From contig NZ_CP013926.1 of assembly GCF_001562115.1 (NCBI RefSeq), positions 4,526,001 through 4,590,000 on the forward strand: 64,000 nucleotides of DNA, read 5' to 3'. Shown piece by piece: positions 45,165-55,955 of the stretch (its first letter is position 1; each line of letters opens with the position of its first letter). A program made the translations under genes and the position numbers. The stretch comes from Alteromonas stellipolaris. Its GTDB lineage: Bacteria; Pseudomonadota; Gammaproteobacteria; Enterobacterales; Alteromonadaceae. Below the pieces are notes generated by a model, which worked only from the letters and a program-made list of their open reading frames with translations, searched no databases and was not told the DNA's origin.

Positions 45165-47612
45165 ATGTCGTGGATGCGAAAAGCCCTTTTGTCGCTATTT
45201 CATTATCCTGTTAAGTTGCTGGTTAAAGCCCACAGCATTCCCGTAAACGTAGAGACTGAGCTTGGCATTGATAAGTCGAAGCCCATCGTTTACTTGCTTC
45301 CAGCAAACTCGGTAACCGATCAATTAGCACTTAGAATGTCAACAGAAGCACTAGGTCTACCGAGCCCGACTGATACGCTTACGTTAGCGGGCAGAGAATA
45401 CCCATCTACGCTGTTTCTGCGTAAAACCCAACCGATTTTTCGTTCACAAGCTGACGATACCGGTATTGAAGATGTATTTACTGACTTGTTTCATTTGCAC
45501 AGAGACCATCATCAATTAGATCTTCAAGTGGTTCCGGTATTTGTAACTTGGGGCCGAGCGCCTGGGCGAGGTACGCCTGGATTAGCTGACCTTATTGCCG
45601 ATAATGCCGCGCCAAGTTGGCTGAGAAAACTCTTTATCGTGATGTTTTTAGGCCGCGATAATTTTATCAATTACTCAAAAGCCGTTTCGGCTCGTGCCAT
45701 GTCAAACCAACATGGTAGTGATAAAAGCATTGCGCACAAACTGGTGCGTGTAGCAAGCACTCACTTCCAGCGTAAGCGCCAGAGCATGACTGGCCCTACA
45801 TTGTTAGAGCGCCAAGAGTTGAACAACAGTGTACTCGGTTCTGATGCCGTGCGCCGTGCTATGGCAGAAGAGTCTCGCAGTAAAAAAATTACCCATGAAG
45901 CGTCAAAAGACAGAGCACAATCGTACGTTACCGAAATAGCAGCTGATTATCGCGAAGGGTTAATTCGTTTTGGCGATCGACTGCTTACCCGTATTTGGAA
46001 CAAAATTTACAATGGTATTAGTGTTGGCCACTCTGAACGTATTCGCGAATTAGCCGCTAACGGCCATGAGATTGTTTACGTGCCTTGTCATCGCAGTCAC
46101 ATGGATTACCTGTTGCTCACTTACGTGATTTATCATGAAGGCATGGTAACTCCCCATATTGCCGCGGGTATTAACTTAAATTTCTGGCCGGTTGGTAAAA
46201 TTTTTCGTCGCGGCGGAGCCTTCTTCTTACGCCGTAGCTTTGCCGGGAACAAGTTGTATACCGCGGTATTCCGCGAGTACTTAGAGCTACTTTTCAACAA
46301 AGGCTATTCGGTAAAGTATTACCCTGAAGGTGGCCGTAGTCGCACTGGTCGACTTATCCCACCGAAAACAGGCATGCTTGCCATGACCATTCAAGCCATG
46401 CTGAAAGGTGTGAATAGACCCGTTAGCCTAGTACCAGTCTATATTGGTTACGAAAACGTGATGGAAGTGAAAAGCTACCTGAACGAGTTAAAGGGGACTA
46501 AGAAGCAAAAAGAATCTAACTGGCAAGTGTTCTCGGCCATCCGCAAGCTTAAAAACTACGGTCATGGCTATGTGAATTTTGGTGAGCCTATTCAGCTGAA
46601 CCAATTTTTAGAAACCCATGTGCCAAACTGGCGCGACTGCCGTGATGCTGAGCCAGAGAAAAAGCCTGCATGGCTAACGCCGGCCGTAAACGAGTTGGCC
46701 AACAATGTCATGACACGTATTAATCGCGCAGCAGCGGTTAATGGCATGGCGTTAACATCGCTGTGTTTACTGTCGTCAAAAACACAAACTATGAGTGAGT
46801 CTGAGCTTAAACAAGCGATGGGCGACTTTATCAGTTTGTTCAAAAACGTGCCATTCAGTGCCGATGCCACCATTCCGGATGCCAGCGCGAAGGAATTGTT
46901 CGACGATACCTTAAAGCTTGGCAAGTTTGTGGTTGAGGAAGACGATTATGGTCGGTTAATCAGCCCCAAACCTAAGTCGGCGGTTTATCTCACCTACTAT
47001 CGCAACAATATCTTGCACTTATTCGCATTGCCGGGATTAATTATGGCCTGTGTATTTGCTCATAAAGGCACAAGTAAAGCCACAGTATTCCAGTTAATTG
47101 CTGCGTTATACCCACTGCTTCAGCGCGAACTATTTTTACACTTATCTCAAGATGAAGCCCTTACACATACGGATGCGCTTATTGATGCATTAGTAGACCA
47201 AGGCCTTCTACGTATTAAAGATGGCGATTTACTTCCTCCTGATGCTCAGCAAAAACAGTTTCATTCAGCATGGTTGTTAAGCCGTTGTATGCAAGAAACC
47301 TTGCAGCGTTATGCGGTAGTACTGACTATTTTAGACAAAGAGAAAGTGATTAGTCGCGGTGCACTTGAACGCACCAGCCGCCAAGTGGCAGAACGCTTAT
47401 CTACCCTTTATGGGCTAAGCTCACCTGAGTTTTACGATAAGAACGTGCTGTCTAGCTTTATTAGTGCGTTAAAAGATAACCATTGGTTAGACTCTACAGA
47501 AGATGGCAGTCTGAAATACTCTGAAGAGTGTGAAGCACTTCGGGAAGACGTGATGGCGCTAGTATGGCCTGAAATGACCCAGCATCTAGAGAACGTGGTA
47601 TTGCATAACTAG
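45165..47612 (+). CDS. plsB: Glycerol-3-phosphate 1-O-acyltransferase PlsB
   Basis: Membrane-associated enzyme that adds the first acyl chain to sn-glycerol 3-phosphate in phospholipid synthesis. 815 residues, close to E. coli (807). The acyltransferase motifs are in order: VPCHRSHMDYLLL (HX4D), GAFFLRRSF, KYYPEGGRSRTG and VSLVPVYIGYE. AGGA lies before the ATG. Related genomes, like E. coli, keep plsB near lexA on the opposite strand. Confidence 0.95.
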   Translation: MSWMRKALLSLFHYPVKLLVKAHSIPVNVETELGIDKSKPIVYLLPANSVTDQLALRMSTEALGLPSPTDTLTLAGREYPSTLFLRKTQPIFRSQADDTGIEDVFTDLFHLHRDHHQLDLQVVPVFVTWGRAPGRGTPGLADLIADNAAPSWLRKLFIVMFLGRDNFINYSKAVSARAMSNQHGSDKSIAHKLVRVASTHFQRKRQSMTGPTLLERQELNNSVLGSDAVRRAMAEESRSKKITHEASKDRAQSYVTEIAADYREGLIRFGDRLLTRIWNKIYNGISVGHSERIRELAANGHEIVYVPCHRSHMDYLLLTYVIYHEGMVTPHIAAGINLNFWPVGKIFRRGGAFFLRRSFAGNKLYTAVFREYLELLFNKGYSVKYYPEGGRSRTGRLIPPKTGMLAMTIQAMLKGVNRPVSLVPVYIGYENVMEVKSYLNELKGTKKQKESNWQVFSAIRKLKNYGHGYVNFGEPIQLNQFLETHVPNWRDCRDAEPEKKPAWLTPAVNELANNVMTRINRAAAVNGMALTSLCLLSSKTQTMSESELKQAMGDFISLFKNVPFSADATIPDASAKELFDDTLKLGKFVVEEDDYGRLISPKPKSAVYLTYYRNNILHLFALPGLIMACVFAHKGTSKATVFQLIAALYPLLQRELFLHLSQDEALTHTDALIDALVDQGLLRIKDGDLLPPDAQQKQFHSAWLLSRCMQETLQRYAVVLTILDKEKVISRGALERTSRQVAERLSTLYGLSSPEFYDKNVLSSFISALKDNHWLDSTEDGSLKYSEECEALREDVMALVWPEMTQHLENVVLHN

Positions 47613-47690
47613 CCTATACTTCGTCAGTGTGTTTGCAACTAGTTAGTAGTTACAGTGCTGCACACTGAAGAGACGGTTATCGATGCCACA

Positions 47691-47730
47691 AAAAAGCCGA
47701 AACGTTGAAATACAACGCTTCGGCTTTTTT
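47691..47730. terminator. Bidirectional terminator between plsB and ilvA
   Basis: Hairpin with arms AAAAAGCCGAAACGTTG and CAACGCTTCGGCTTTTTT and a small loop; A-run on one side and T-run on the other serve both converging genes. Confidence 0.88.
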
Positions 47731-47750
47731 ATTAATTTGGAATACGCCTT

Positions 47751-47791
47751 ACCTCGCCCCAAGGTAAGCCATGCTTAACTTGAAGCGAGGT
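47751..47791. repeat. Long imperfect inverted repeat after ilvA
   Basis: Outer arms ACCTCGC / GCGAGGT, a 2x2 internal loop, then inner arms CAAGGTAAGC / GCTTAACTTG (9 of 10 paired) around a 3-base loop CAT. It has no T run, so it is not itself a normal terminator. It would form in the ilvA 3' untranslated region before the terminator. Confidence 0.7.
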
Positions 47792-47812
47792 AAAGCGAAA
47801 ACGGTTTGCTCT

Positions 47813-49354
47813 TTACTTAGATGGTTGTGATAAAAAGAACTTATAGGCAGGATCTTGTGTTACTTCATCTACTTTGTAGCCAAGTTCAATAACATGCTCA
47901 TTGAAAGCTTCTCTGCTTTCTGGCGCAATATCAAACCCAACCAACACTAAGCCTTCTGCCGCACCGTGGTTGCGGTAATGAAACAAGGTAATGTTCCAAG
48001 ATTCACCCAAGGTATTTAAGAAGGTTAGCAATGCGCCAGGGCGCTCTGGGAATTCAAAACTGAACACTTGCTCGTTTAGAATGGCCGGTGGCCTTCCCCC
48101 TACCATGTGACGAACGTGCAGTTTGGCTAATTCGTTATTGGTTAAATTAAAGCACTGATAGCCTTTATCTTCTAAGTCGCTTTGCAGGCTTAAGAATTCT
48201 TGCTGACCGCCTTTTAATTTAACCCCTACAAAAATATGGGCTTCGTCGTCATTAGCATAACGATAGTTAAATTCAGTAATCGCCTTTGCGCCAACACATT
48301 CACAGAACTGCTTAAATGCCCCTTTGCGCTCAGGAATTTTCACCGCGAATACGGCTTCTTTTTGCTCGCCCAGTTCACAGCGTTCAGACACATAACGCAA
48401 AGTATGAAAGTTAATATTCGCGCCGCATAAAATGCCGCCTAGCTTCTTGCCGGTAAGGTCGTGCTGCTTGGCATACTTTCGAATGGCCGCCACAGACAAG
48501 GCCCCAGCAGGTTCAGCAATAACACGAGTGTCATCAAAAATATCTTTAATGGCACCGCATATTTCATCGTTGGTTACCGTCATGGTTTCATCAATTAGGC
48601 GATTACACAGCCTAAAGGTTTCCTGACCCATGACCTTAACGGCAACGCCATCGGCAAAAATGCCTACGTTATCAAGTGCAGCAGGTGCACCTTCTTTTTG
48701 CGCCAAGGCAAAACAGGCAGACTCTTCTGATTCAACGGCAACAATTTTAATCTCAGGCTTTAATTGCTTTAAGTAGACCGCAATACCAGCCGCTAAACCG
48801 CCACCGCCTACCGCAACAAATAAAATATCCAAGTTAGGGTTTTGTTCTAATAATTCACGCGCAACTGTACCTTGACCCGCAATAACGTCAGGATCATCAA
48901 ACGGTGGCACAAAGGTATATCCATGCTCTTCGCACAGTGCTTTAGCGTGACCACTGGCTTGATCGAAGCTGGTGCCATGAAGAACAACGTTTACATGGTC
49001 GCCGCCAAAGCGGCGTACTGCATCCACTTTGATGTCAGGGGTGGTTTCAGGCATAACAATAGTTGCCTGAATACCCTTGCGCCTAGCACTGTACGCTAAA
49101 CCTTGTGCGTGATTACCAGCTGAAGCACCGATAACGCCTGCTTTAAGCTGTGCTTCGCTTAACGAACTTATACGGTTGTAAGCGCCGCGTAACTTAAATG
49201 ACTTAACGGGTTGCTGGTCTTCACGCTTTAAGAATATTTCATTGCCTAATTCGGCAGACAACAACGACATGTAAGAAAGCTCACTGCTTACGGCTACGTC
49301 GTAAACAGGGGCTAATAGAATTTTCTTTAAATAGTCGTGATCGCTAACGGTCAT
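47813..49354 (-). CDS. ilvA: Biosynthetic threonine dehydratase IlvA
   Basis: PLP enzyme turning threonine into 2-oxobutyrate, the committed step to isoleucine. 513 residues, as in E. coli. The PLP lysine is Lys54 in SFKLRGAYN; the phosphate loop is GGGGLAAG. The C-terminal third has two ACT-like regulatory repeats ([18 protein letters not shown] and [17 protein letters not shown]), so isoleucine inhibition and valine activation are expected. Its start overlaps the ilvD stop by 4 bp. Confidence 0.96.
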   Translation of the reverse strand: MTVSDHDYLKKILLAPVYDVAVSSELSYMSLLSAELGNEIFLKREDQQPVKSFKLRGAYNRISSLSEAQLKAGVIGASAGNHAQGLAYSARRKGIQATIVMPETTPDIKVDAVRRFGGDHVNVVLHGTSFDQASGHAKALCEEHGYTFVPPFDDPDVIAGQGTVARELLEQNPNLDILFVAVGGGGLAAGIAVYLKQLKPEIKIVAVESEESACFALAQKEGAPAALDNVGIFADGVAVKVMGQETFRLCNRLIDETMTVTNDEICGAIKDIFDDTRVIAEPAGALSVAAIRKYAKQHDLTGKKLGGILCGANINFHTLRYVSERCELGEQKEAVFAVKIPERKGAFKQFCECVGAKAITEFNYRYANDDEAHIFVGVKLKGGQQEFLSLQSDLEDKGYQCFNLTNNELAKLHVRHMVGGRPPAILNEQVFSFEFPERPGALLTFLNTLGESWNITLFHYRNHGAAEGLVLVGFDIAPESREAFNEHVIELGYKVDEVTQDPAYKFFLSQPSK

Positions 49355-51201
49355 AGATTTTCCAGTTTCGATACATCACGTACTGCGCCTTTATCCGCAC
49401 TGGTGGCCAATGCAGCAAAGGTTTTCAATGATGTTGATACTTCACGAACGCGATCTTTCGGGCGCCAAGGCTTTTCGCTGGCTTCCATTTTCGCGCGGCG
49501 CTCTGCTAGCTCTTCATCGCTAATAGCGATGTTGATGCTACGATTTGGAATATCAATTTCAATCTTATCGCCGTGCTCAACTAAACCAATACCACCGCCA
49601 CTGGCAGCTTCTGGCGAGCAGTGACCAATCGACAGGCCACTAGTACCACCAGAGAAACGGCCATCAGTAACGAGCGCACAAGATTTACCTAAGCCTTTCG
49701 ACTTCAAGTATGAAGTGGGGTATAGCATTTCTTGCATACCCGGTCCGCCGCGTGGGCCTTCGTAACGAATAAATACCACATCGCCTGCTTTAACATCGTC
49801 AGCCAAAATACCGGCTACGGCATCATCTTGGCTTTCGTAAATACGTGCAGTACCGGTGAACTTCAAAATCGAGTCGTCAACACCAGCGGTTTTAACAATA
49901 CAGCCATCTTCTGCCACATTACCGTATAACACGGCTAGGCCACCTTCTTGGCTAAAGGCGTTTTCAACCGAGCGAATACAACCGTTTTCACGATCTGCAT
50001 CTGCTTCATCCCAACGACAGCTTTGGCTGAACGCTTGGGTAGTACGAATACCAGCAGGGCCAGCGCGGAAAAATTTAATCGCATCGGTATTGTCTGGGTT
50101 AGTGATATCCCAATCGGCAATCACTTCTGTAAGCGACTTACCTAACACATGGTTTGCATCACCATGCAGTAAGCCACCTTTATTTAATTCATTCAAAATA
50201 CCTAATACCCCACCAGCTCGGTGTACATCTTCCATATGGTATTTCGGGGTAGACGGTGCCACTTTACATAAGTGCGGAACCTTACGTGACAGTCTATCTA
50301 TGTCGTTCATAGTGAAAGGTATTTCACCTTCCATTGCTGCTGCTAACAAATGCAAAATCGTGTTAGTTGAACCGCCCATGGCAATATCTAAGCTCATGGC
50401 ATTTTCAAAGGCATTAAAGTTAGCAATGTTACGTGGCAATACGCTTTCATCATCGTCGCCATAGTAACGTTTACACAGCTCTACAATTTGTGAACCTGCT
50501 TTTTTGAACAAGTTTTCACGGTCTGCGTGTGTCGCTAGCATTGAACCATTACCCGGAAGCGATAAACCTAGCGCTTCGGTTAAGCAGTTCATTGAGTTTG
50601 CAGTAAACATACCTGAGCATGAACCACAGGTAGGGCATGCAGAACGTTCAATTTCGTCGGTATCAGAATCACTTACTTTATCGTCAGCAGCGGCCACCAT
50701 GGCATCTACTAAGTCGAGTTTGATGATTTGATCAGAAAGCTTGGTTTTACCCGCCTCCATCGGACCGCCTGATACAAACACAACAGGTACATTTAAGCGC
50801 AATGACGCCATTAACATTCCTGGGGTGATTTTGTCGCAGTTTGAAATACATACAATGGCGTCGGCGCAGTGCGCGTTCACCATGTATTCTACTGCATCAG
50901 CAATAATTTCACGGGAAGGTAAGCTATAAAGCATGCCGCTGTGGCCCATAGCAATACCATCATCTACTGCGATAGTATTAAATTCTTTTGCTACACCACC
51001 CGCGGCTTCAACGCTTCGTGCGACTAATTGACCCATGTCTTTTAGATGCACATGCCCCGGCACAAACTGCGTGAAAGAGTTAGCAATAGCAATAATAGGT
51101 TTACCGAAATCAGAATCCTTCATTCCCGTAGCACGCCATAAAGCGCGTGCGCCGGCCATATTTCTACCTTGCGTAGTCGTTGCAGATCGTAACTTGGGCA
51201 T
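49351..51201 (-). CDS. ilvD: Dihydroxy-acid dehydratase IlvD
   Basis: Fe-S enzyme that dehydrates 2,3-dihydroxy acids to the keto acids of valine and isoleucine. 616 residues. Cluster cysteines lie in [10 protein letters not shown] and [19 protein letters not shown]; the C-terminus has [26 protein letters not shown] precedes the ATG. Middle gene of ilvE-ilvD-ilvA. Confidence 0.97.
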   Translation of the reverse strand: MPKLRSATTTQGRNMAGARALWRATGMKDSDFGKPIIAIANSFTQFVPGHVHLKDMGQLVARSVEAAGGVAKEFNTIAVDDGIAMGHSGMLYSLPSREIIADAVEYMVNAHCADAIVCISNCDKITPGMLMASLRLNVPVVFVSGGPMEAGKTKLSDQIIKLDLVDAMVAAADDKVSDSDTDEIERSACPTCGSCSGMFTANSMNCLTEALGLSLPGNGSMLATHADRENLFKKAGSQIVELCKRYYGDDDESVLPRNIANFNAFENAMSLDIAMGGSTNTILHLLAAAMEGEIPFTMNDIDRLSRKVPHLCKVAPSTPKYHMEDVHRAGGVLGILNELNKGGLLHGDANHVLGKSLTEVIADWDITNPDNTDAIKFFRAGPAGIRTTQAFSQSCRWDEADADRENGCIRSVENAFSQEGGLAVLYGNVAEDGCIVKTAGVDDSILKFTGTARIYESQDDAVAGILADDVKAGDVVFIRYEGPRGGPGMQEMLYPTSYLKSKGLGKSCALVTDGRFSGGTSGLSIGHCSPEAASGGGIGLVEHGDKIEIDIPNRSINIAISDEELAERRAKMEASEKPWRPKDRVREVSTSLKTFAALATSADKGAVRDVSKLENL

Positions 51202-51235
51202 AAAATCCTTCCCGTTTAATAAATAGCTAAATTAA

Positions 51236-52168
51236 TTACTTGTAAACCGGTGTTAACCAGTTCCATTTGTCTTCAGTAGTACCGTTGAAAAGACCGAAGA
51301 ACATATCTTGTACTTCTTTGGTGATTGGGCCACGGCCGCCCGCACCTACTTCAATGCCATCTACACTGCGTACTGGCGTTACTTCTGCCGCTGTACCACA
51401 CATGAAGACTTCATCTGCTAAGTACATAGCTTCACGAGGAATATTTTCTTCGCGAACTTCGTAACCTTTATCTCTAAGTAGCGTCATACACGTATCACGA
51501 GTGATACCAGGAAGAATGGCTGCAGTTTTAGGCGTGGTAATCACAATGCCGTCACGAATAACAAAAATGTTTTCGCCCGCACCTTCGCTGATATAACCGT
51601 TAGTATCAAGGGCAATACCTTCTCCGTAGCCATGACGACGCGCTTCCATCGAAATAAGTTGTGAAGATAAGTAGTTACCACCGGCTTTAGCGCCAGTAGG
51701 CATAGTGTTAGCGGCTAAGCGGTTCCAAGAAGAAATACCAGCATCTACACCATTTTTAAGGGCTTCTTCACCTAAGTAAGCGCCCCATTCAAATGCAGCA
51801 ATGGCAACTTCAGCTTCCGTACCAAAAGGCACTTGAAGTCCCATACCAATATCACCGTAAAACGCGATAGGGCGAATGTACGCTGATTTCAATTTGTTCT
51901 CACGAATGATATCAAGGGTAGCTTGGTTTATTTGATCTAACGTGTATGGAATGGTCATACGATAAATTTTCGCTGAATCGAACAAGCGACGGTTGTGATC
52001 GTTTAAACGAAAAACACAAGTACCTTGATCCGGCGTGTCGTATGCACGCACACCTTCAAATACAGACGAACCATAATGAATAGCATGCGTCATTACGTGA
52101 ACAGTAGCGTCTTTCCAATGTTTCAATTCGCCATTAAACCAAATATGTTCGGCAGGTTGCTTAGCCAT
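51236..52168 (-). CDS. ilvE: Branched-chain amino acid aminotransferase IlvE
   Basis: PLP transaminase for the last step of valine, isoleucine and leucine synthesis. Fold IV class: WFNGELKHWKDATVHVMTHAIHYGSSVFEGVRAY at the start, the PLP lysine in PTGAKAGGNYLSS, and GYISEGAGENIF. The ATG at 52168 (AAGGA upstream) gives 310 residues, the E. coli length. A longer open frame to 52297 has no family similarity. It leads the ilvEDA operon; ilvG and ilvM are absent here. Confidence 0.95.
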   Translation of the reverse strand: MAKQPAEHIWFNGELKHWKDATVHVMTHAIHYGSSVFEGVRAYDTPDQGTCVFRLNDHNRRLFDSAKIYRMTIPYTLDQINQATLDIIRENKLKSAYIRPIAFYGDIGMGLQVPFGTEAEVAIAAFEWGAYLGEEALKNGVDAGISSWNRLAANTMPTGAKAGGNYLSSQLISMEARRHGYGEGIALDTNGYISEGAGENIFVIRDGIVITTPKTAAILPGITRDTCMTLLRDKGYEVREENIPREAMYLADEVFMCGTAAEVTPVRSVDGIEVGAGGRGPITKEVQDMFFGLFNGTTEDKWNWLTPVYK

Positions 52169-52614
52169 GAGTAATCCTTCAAAAATTGAGCGTAAAGCCC
52201 GAACCGCGTTTTGCGGAAATATTAATACCGAGACGAATGATACATGACAGTGCGCGAGCGCCCAATACGCTGGATGCAATACGCGACGCGCGGACACATA
52301 AATTTACGCATCTGTGCTTTATCACTGACATTGAAACACTGTCGTTTGTCGTGAAAACAAAGGACATCAGATAAAAACAATAAGCTTATGCTATTGAATT
52401 TACAGATTTAATTGACGAGCAACACCCAGTTCCTTGGATGAATGCTAAAATGAATGGTTGTACGATAGGGCTATGGCTTTTTCACCCCAATTAAACGTGA
52501 ATTGGCCGTTACACGATTAATATGCGCAAAGAAATAGCATGAAACCGCCGCCGAAATCAAGTATTTTGCGGTTCAAACGCTATTTTCGTCAGATAAAAAG
52601 GGTATCGCAATACA
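52169..52614. other. Intergenic region between ilvE and the TRIC-type channel gene
   Basis: About 450 bp holding the divergent promoters of ilvEDA (-) and the channel gene (+). I searched the - strand for an attenuator with a leader peptide rich in Ile, Val or Leu and for a terminator hairpin, and found none. Longer frames here show no family. Confidence 0.5.
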
Positions 52615-53229
52615 ATGGTAGACTGGTTTCACTGGTTAAATTTAGCAGGGGTAGCCGTGTGTGCTATTTCTGGCACCCTGATGGCGTACCAAAAACGGAT
52701 GGACGGGTTTGGCGTTATTGTATTGGCAAGTGCCACTGCTATAGGAGGTGGAACACTGCGCGACATGATGCTGGATGTCCCTGTATTCTGGATTGCCGAC
52801 AACGATTATCTTTACACTACCTTGATTGCTGCCTTCATTCCTATTATCTGGTTACGATTGAGCCCACGCTTTCCTTATCATTATCTTCTTATTGCTGACG
52901 CCTTTGGATTAGCACTGTTTAATGTAGTAGGTATTGAAAAAGCCTTAGCCAATGACACAGGTATTGCAGTAGCCATTGCCATGGGCACCATTACAGGGGT
53001 TTTTGGTGGTCTATTACGTGATGTTATATGTAGAGAAGTGCCGTTGGTATTAGGCGGGGAACTCTACGCGACGACCTGCATTGTTGGCGGGATGGCCTAT
53101 GGCTTAGCCATGTACTTAGGCTTTGAGGCTCAGTGGTGCGGTGCAGTTGCACTTGTATCCACGGTATTACTGCGCCTAGGAGCCTTACGCTGGCACTGGG
53201 AAATGCCGGTCTTTTATAACGAAAATTAG
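52615..53229 (+). CDS. Trimeric intracellular cation channel-type protein (UPF0126)
   Basis: A 204-residue inner-membrane protein with about seven helices and the two repeat signatures of the family, SATAIGGGTLRDMMLD and GTITGVFGGLLRDVICRE. Bacterial members form trimeric cation channels of the TRIC type; physiological role unclear (E. coli YicG family). Ribosome site poor. Followed by yifB on the same strand, 90 bp on. Confidence 0.87.
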   Translation: MVDWFHWLNLAGVAVCAISGTLMAYQKRMDGFGVIVLASATAIGGGTLRDMMLDVPVFWIADNDYLYTTLIAAFIPIIWLRLSPRFPYHYLLIADAFGLALFNVVGIEKALANDTGIAVAIAMGTITGVFGGLLRDVICREVPLVLGGELYATTCIVGGMAYGLAMYLGFEAQWCGAVALVSTVLLRLGALRWHWEMPVFYNEN

Positions 53230-53319
53230 TCCTTCTTCTTGTCCTAAGTACAGTTTCAGCTATTACCATGCTCACTTAAAGTATTCATCCCAAAGTACTT
53301 TCTTCTAGAGCGACATTAT

Positions 53320-54834
53320 ATGAGCATGGCAGTAGTTAAAACCTTTGCGGGGCAGGGCGTAGCAGCCCCCGAGGTGTCGGTAGAAATTCACTTGGCTAAT
53401 GGCCTGCCGGCGTTTCAGCTGGTTGGTATGGCGGAAACCAGTGTAAAAGAAGCTCGAGAGCGGGTGCGTAGTGCACTCATTAATAGTGGTTTCGATTTTC
53501 CGGCAAAGCGTATTACCGTTAATTTGGCCCCTGCTGATATTCCTAAATACGGCGGCCGCTTCGATTTGCCCATTGCGGTAGGTATTTTGGTAGCGTCAGG
53601 CTACCTTCCCGACACCAGCGTCCTCAACATTGCCTTTGTGGGCGAACTTGGCTTAAACGGTGAAATTAAGCCAGTAAGCGGGCTTGTTCCTGTTTTAATT
53701 GCAGCTGCTGACGATGACACACCACTTGTTTTTCCGGGTGTTAACGATGTTGAGGCCTCGTTAGTCTCTTATGCTACGCGCTACCCAGCGTTTGATCTTC
53801 TGTCTGTTTACGAGCATTTGGCGAATAATAAAAAACTCAATAAAGGCCAACCCTTTACCCCTTGTGCCTCCTCATCTAGCAGTATGGGCTGGGATGATAT
53901 TATTGGCCAAACCCAAGCTAAACGTGCACTAACCATTGCCGCAGCAGGTAGCCATAACCTGCTAATGGTAGGCCCACAAGGTACAGGCAAAAGCTTACTG
54001 GCCAGTAGGTTACTTGCACTATTACCCCCCATGACTGAACAGGAGGCGCTGGAAGTTGCCTCCATCCATTCTGTAAAAGGGGAAAATTTAAATGTGGAGC
54101 GATTTTTAAAGCGCCATATGCGCAGCCCACACCATACTAGCTCTGCTGTAGCGCTTACCGGCGGTGGCTCGCAACCCGTACCTGGCGAAATATCGTTAGC
54201 TCACAATGGCGTATTATTTTTAGACGAATTACCCGAGTTTGGCCGCCGCGCATTAGATGTACTTAGAGAGCCTTTAGAAACGGGAGATGTACATATATCA
54301 CGCGCAATGGCGAGCGCTACCTACCCTGCTAATTTTCAATTAATAGCGGCTATGAACCCCAGTCCAACTGGTGATATAGACGACAACCGCTTAACCCCAC
54401 AACAGCAGTTAAGTTACCTAAATCGGTTGTCGGGCCCCCTACTAGACAGAATAGACATACAAGTAGAGGTGCCAAGGCTAGCCAGTTACGACTTATCGCC
54501 ACCGGTAAACTCTGCGTCTGATTCCATGTTAGAGGCTAGGGATAGGGTATTACGGGCAAGGGAAGTTCAGCTTCTTCGACAGGGTAAGCCAAATTCACAG
54601 TTAAATGCAGGTGAGCTTGCTGATTTATGCCAATTAACCGATACAGATTTACACTTTTTACAAGCGGCCGCTAAGCAATTGAATTTATCGATGCGGGTGT
54701 TCCACCGCACCCTTAAAGTTGCAAGAACGTTAGCAGATTTATCTGAAGCGCCTACGGTTACTCGCGCTCATTTAGCCGAAGCCCTAGGATATCGCGCATT
54801 GGATACCTTAATTAAGCAACTTAGTAGTCAGTAA
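53320..54834 (+). CDS. comM: YifB/ComM family Mg-chelatase-like AAA ATPase
   Basis: A 504-residue AAA+ ATPase; ComM in Vibrio cholerae is a helicase for branch migration in natural transformation. N-terminal Lon-like domain (VEIHLANGLPAFQLVGMAETSVKEARERVRSAL), Walker A GPQGTGKS, Walker B VLFLDELPEF and a C-terminal Mg-chelatase domain. Neighbour to ilv genes as yifB is in E. coli. Together with comF it hints at natural competence, but no other uptake genes are in view. Confidence 0.93.
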   Translation: MSMAVVKTFAGQGVAAPEVSVEIHLANGLPAFQLVGMAETSVKEARERVRSALINSGFDFPAKRITVNLAPADIPKYGGRFDLPIAVGILVASGYLPDTSVLNIAFVGELGLNGEIKPVSGLVPVLIAAADDDTPLVFPGVNDVEASLVSYATRYPAFDLLSVYEHLANNKKLNKGQPFTPCASSSSSMGWDDIIGQTQAKRALTIAAAGSHNLLMVGPQGTGKSLLASRLLALLPPMTEQEALEVASIHSVKGENLNVERFLKRHMRSPHHTSSAVALTGGGSQPVPGEISLAHNGVLFLDELPEFGRRALDVLREPLETGDVHISRAMASATYPANFQLIAAMNPSPTGDIDDNRLTPQQQLSYLNRLSGPLLDRIDIQVEVPRLASYDLSPPVNSASDSMLEARDRVLRAREVQLLRQGKPNSQLNAGELADLCQLTDTDLHFLQAAAKQLNLSMRVFHRTLKVARTLADLSEAPTVTRAHLAEALGYRALDTLIKQLSSQ

Positions 54835-54934
54835 TGTCATGAGTGATAATCGGTTAACAACAAGCCTGAAAGCTTAAGCCACAATGCTTGGCATGATTGC
54901 AGTCTAAATGGCTTTAGGCCTTATCATTAATAGG

Positions 54935-55801
54935 TTAGGGCGCCATTTCTAACTGTAAAAATGCGTTTATAAGTGGCTCGTTTTGCTTATCCTGCAAACA
55001 GCATAAGCCCAATCCATAGGGCTCAATGTCATCTACCGGAATTTGGGTAACCAAACTTGCCATACTGGAATGATCGAGCACCACTTTGGGCACAAAGCCA
55101 ACACCACACTCTAACGCTACCATGCTAACGATAGCTTCATTTCCTCCTACCGATGCATACACGTTCGGCCGAATACCATGCTCTGCAAACCAGTGGTAGG
55201 CAATGCGTCTGGTGGGACCATGCTCTGGCATGATCACATGATGTTTAGTCCAATCTACCTGCGTCAATTGGGTCAATCGCCAGTCTCGTGGTGCAATCAG
55301 TACCAATGGCACGTTGTCTAATGGAGAGAAGTGCAAATCCGTAGGTAAATCAGGTGTATAAATCGCTATCGATAAGTCGCATTCTTTCTGCTTTACTTTA
55401 TCTATGGCTAATGCGGGATCGCCAGTAATTAAACGAATATCCACGCCTGGGTGCTGGGCCCTAAACTGACGTAATATGGCGGGTAAATGGCTTTGACTTG
55501 CCGTTACAGAGCAAAACAAACTTATCTCGCCTTGCAAAGAATTACTGTCTTCTCGTAAGTCTACCTTCAATTGTTGCCAGTCTTTTAAGGCTTGAGTAGA
55601 GAAAGACAACAATTTATGCCCGCTATGGGTGAGTGCCACTTTCCGATTATCGCGCTTAAACAAAGTACAACCCAATTCATCCTCTAGCCTTTGTATAACG
55701 CGGCTTAGGGTAGAAGGCGATACGTACATAGCTTGCGCAGTATCACCAAAATGTAGGCTTGTGGCGAGATGCGTAAACAGTTGAAGGCTACGAAAATCCA
55801 T
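54935..55801 (-). CDS. ilvY: LysR-type regulator IlvY
   Basis: LysR activator of ilvC that senses the substrates acetolactate or acetohydroxybutyrate. 288 residues. The helix-turn-helix is at the N-terminus (FRSLQLFTHLATSLHFGDTAQAMYVSPSTLSRVIQRLEDELG) and the ligand domain follows. Its start lies 154 bp from ilvC in divergent orientation, exactly the E. coli arrangement. Confidence 0.92.
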   Translation of the reverse strand: MDFRSLQLFTHLATSLHFGDTAQAMYVSPSTLSRVIQRLEDELGCTLFKRDNRKVALTHSGHKLLSFSTQALKDWQQLKVDLREDSNSLQGEISLFCSVTASQSHLPAILRQFRAQHPGVDIRLITGDPALAIDKVKQKECDLSIAIYTPDLPTDLHFSPLDNVPLVLIAPRDWRLTQLTQVDWTKHHVIMPEHGPTRRIAYHWFAEHGIRPNVYASVGGNEAIVSMVALECGVGFVPKVVLDHSSMASLVTQIPVDDIEPYGLGLCCLQDKQNEPLINAFLQLEMAP

Positions 55802-55814
55802 AGTGTTTCACTTA

Positions 55815-55833
55815 TTGCAATATTATCTTGCAA
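55815..55833. promoter_or_regulatory. Candidate IlvY operator
   Basis: Two palindromic TTGCAA hexamers separated by 7 bp, 14 bp before the ilvY start. The spacing and position suit a LysR site that represses ilvY and activates ilvC. Confidence 0.5.
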
Positions 55834-55955
55834 ATATATCATTTTCCAAAACAAAAGAAATCCCTTAATCTGCGTAGCAAGTCGTCATAGACGAGGTCGT
55901 CAACGCCACGGTTGGTTGTTGATAATGACGAAAATGAATGTTGTTCGGAATTTTT

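Noticed and set aside
49856..50464. A 202-codon open frame antisense to ilvD
   Set aside because: It lies wholly within a strongly conserved enzyme gene and its product looks like reverse-strand translation, rich in Ser and Pro.
52539..52898. A 119-codon frame overlapping the start of the TRIC-type gene
   Set aside because: It overlaps the TRIC frame, which has clear helices and both GG-LRD signatures; this one has no hydrophobic or family pattern.
53320..54834. comM with comF as evidence of a competence system
   Set aside because: Both families are widespread outside competent species and no pilus or DNA-uptake gene is in the window.
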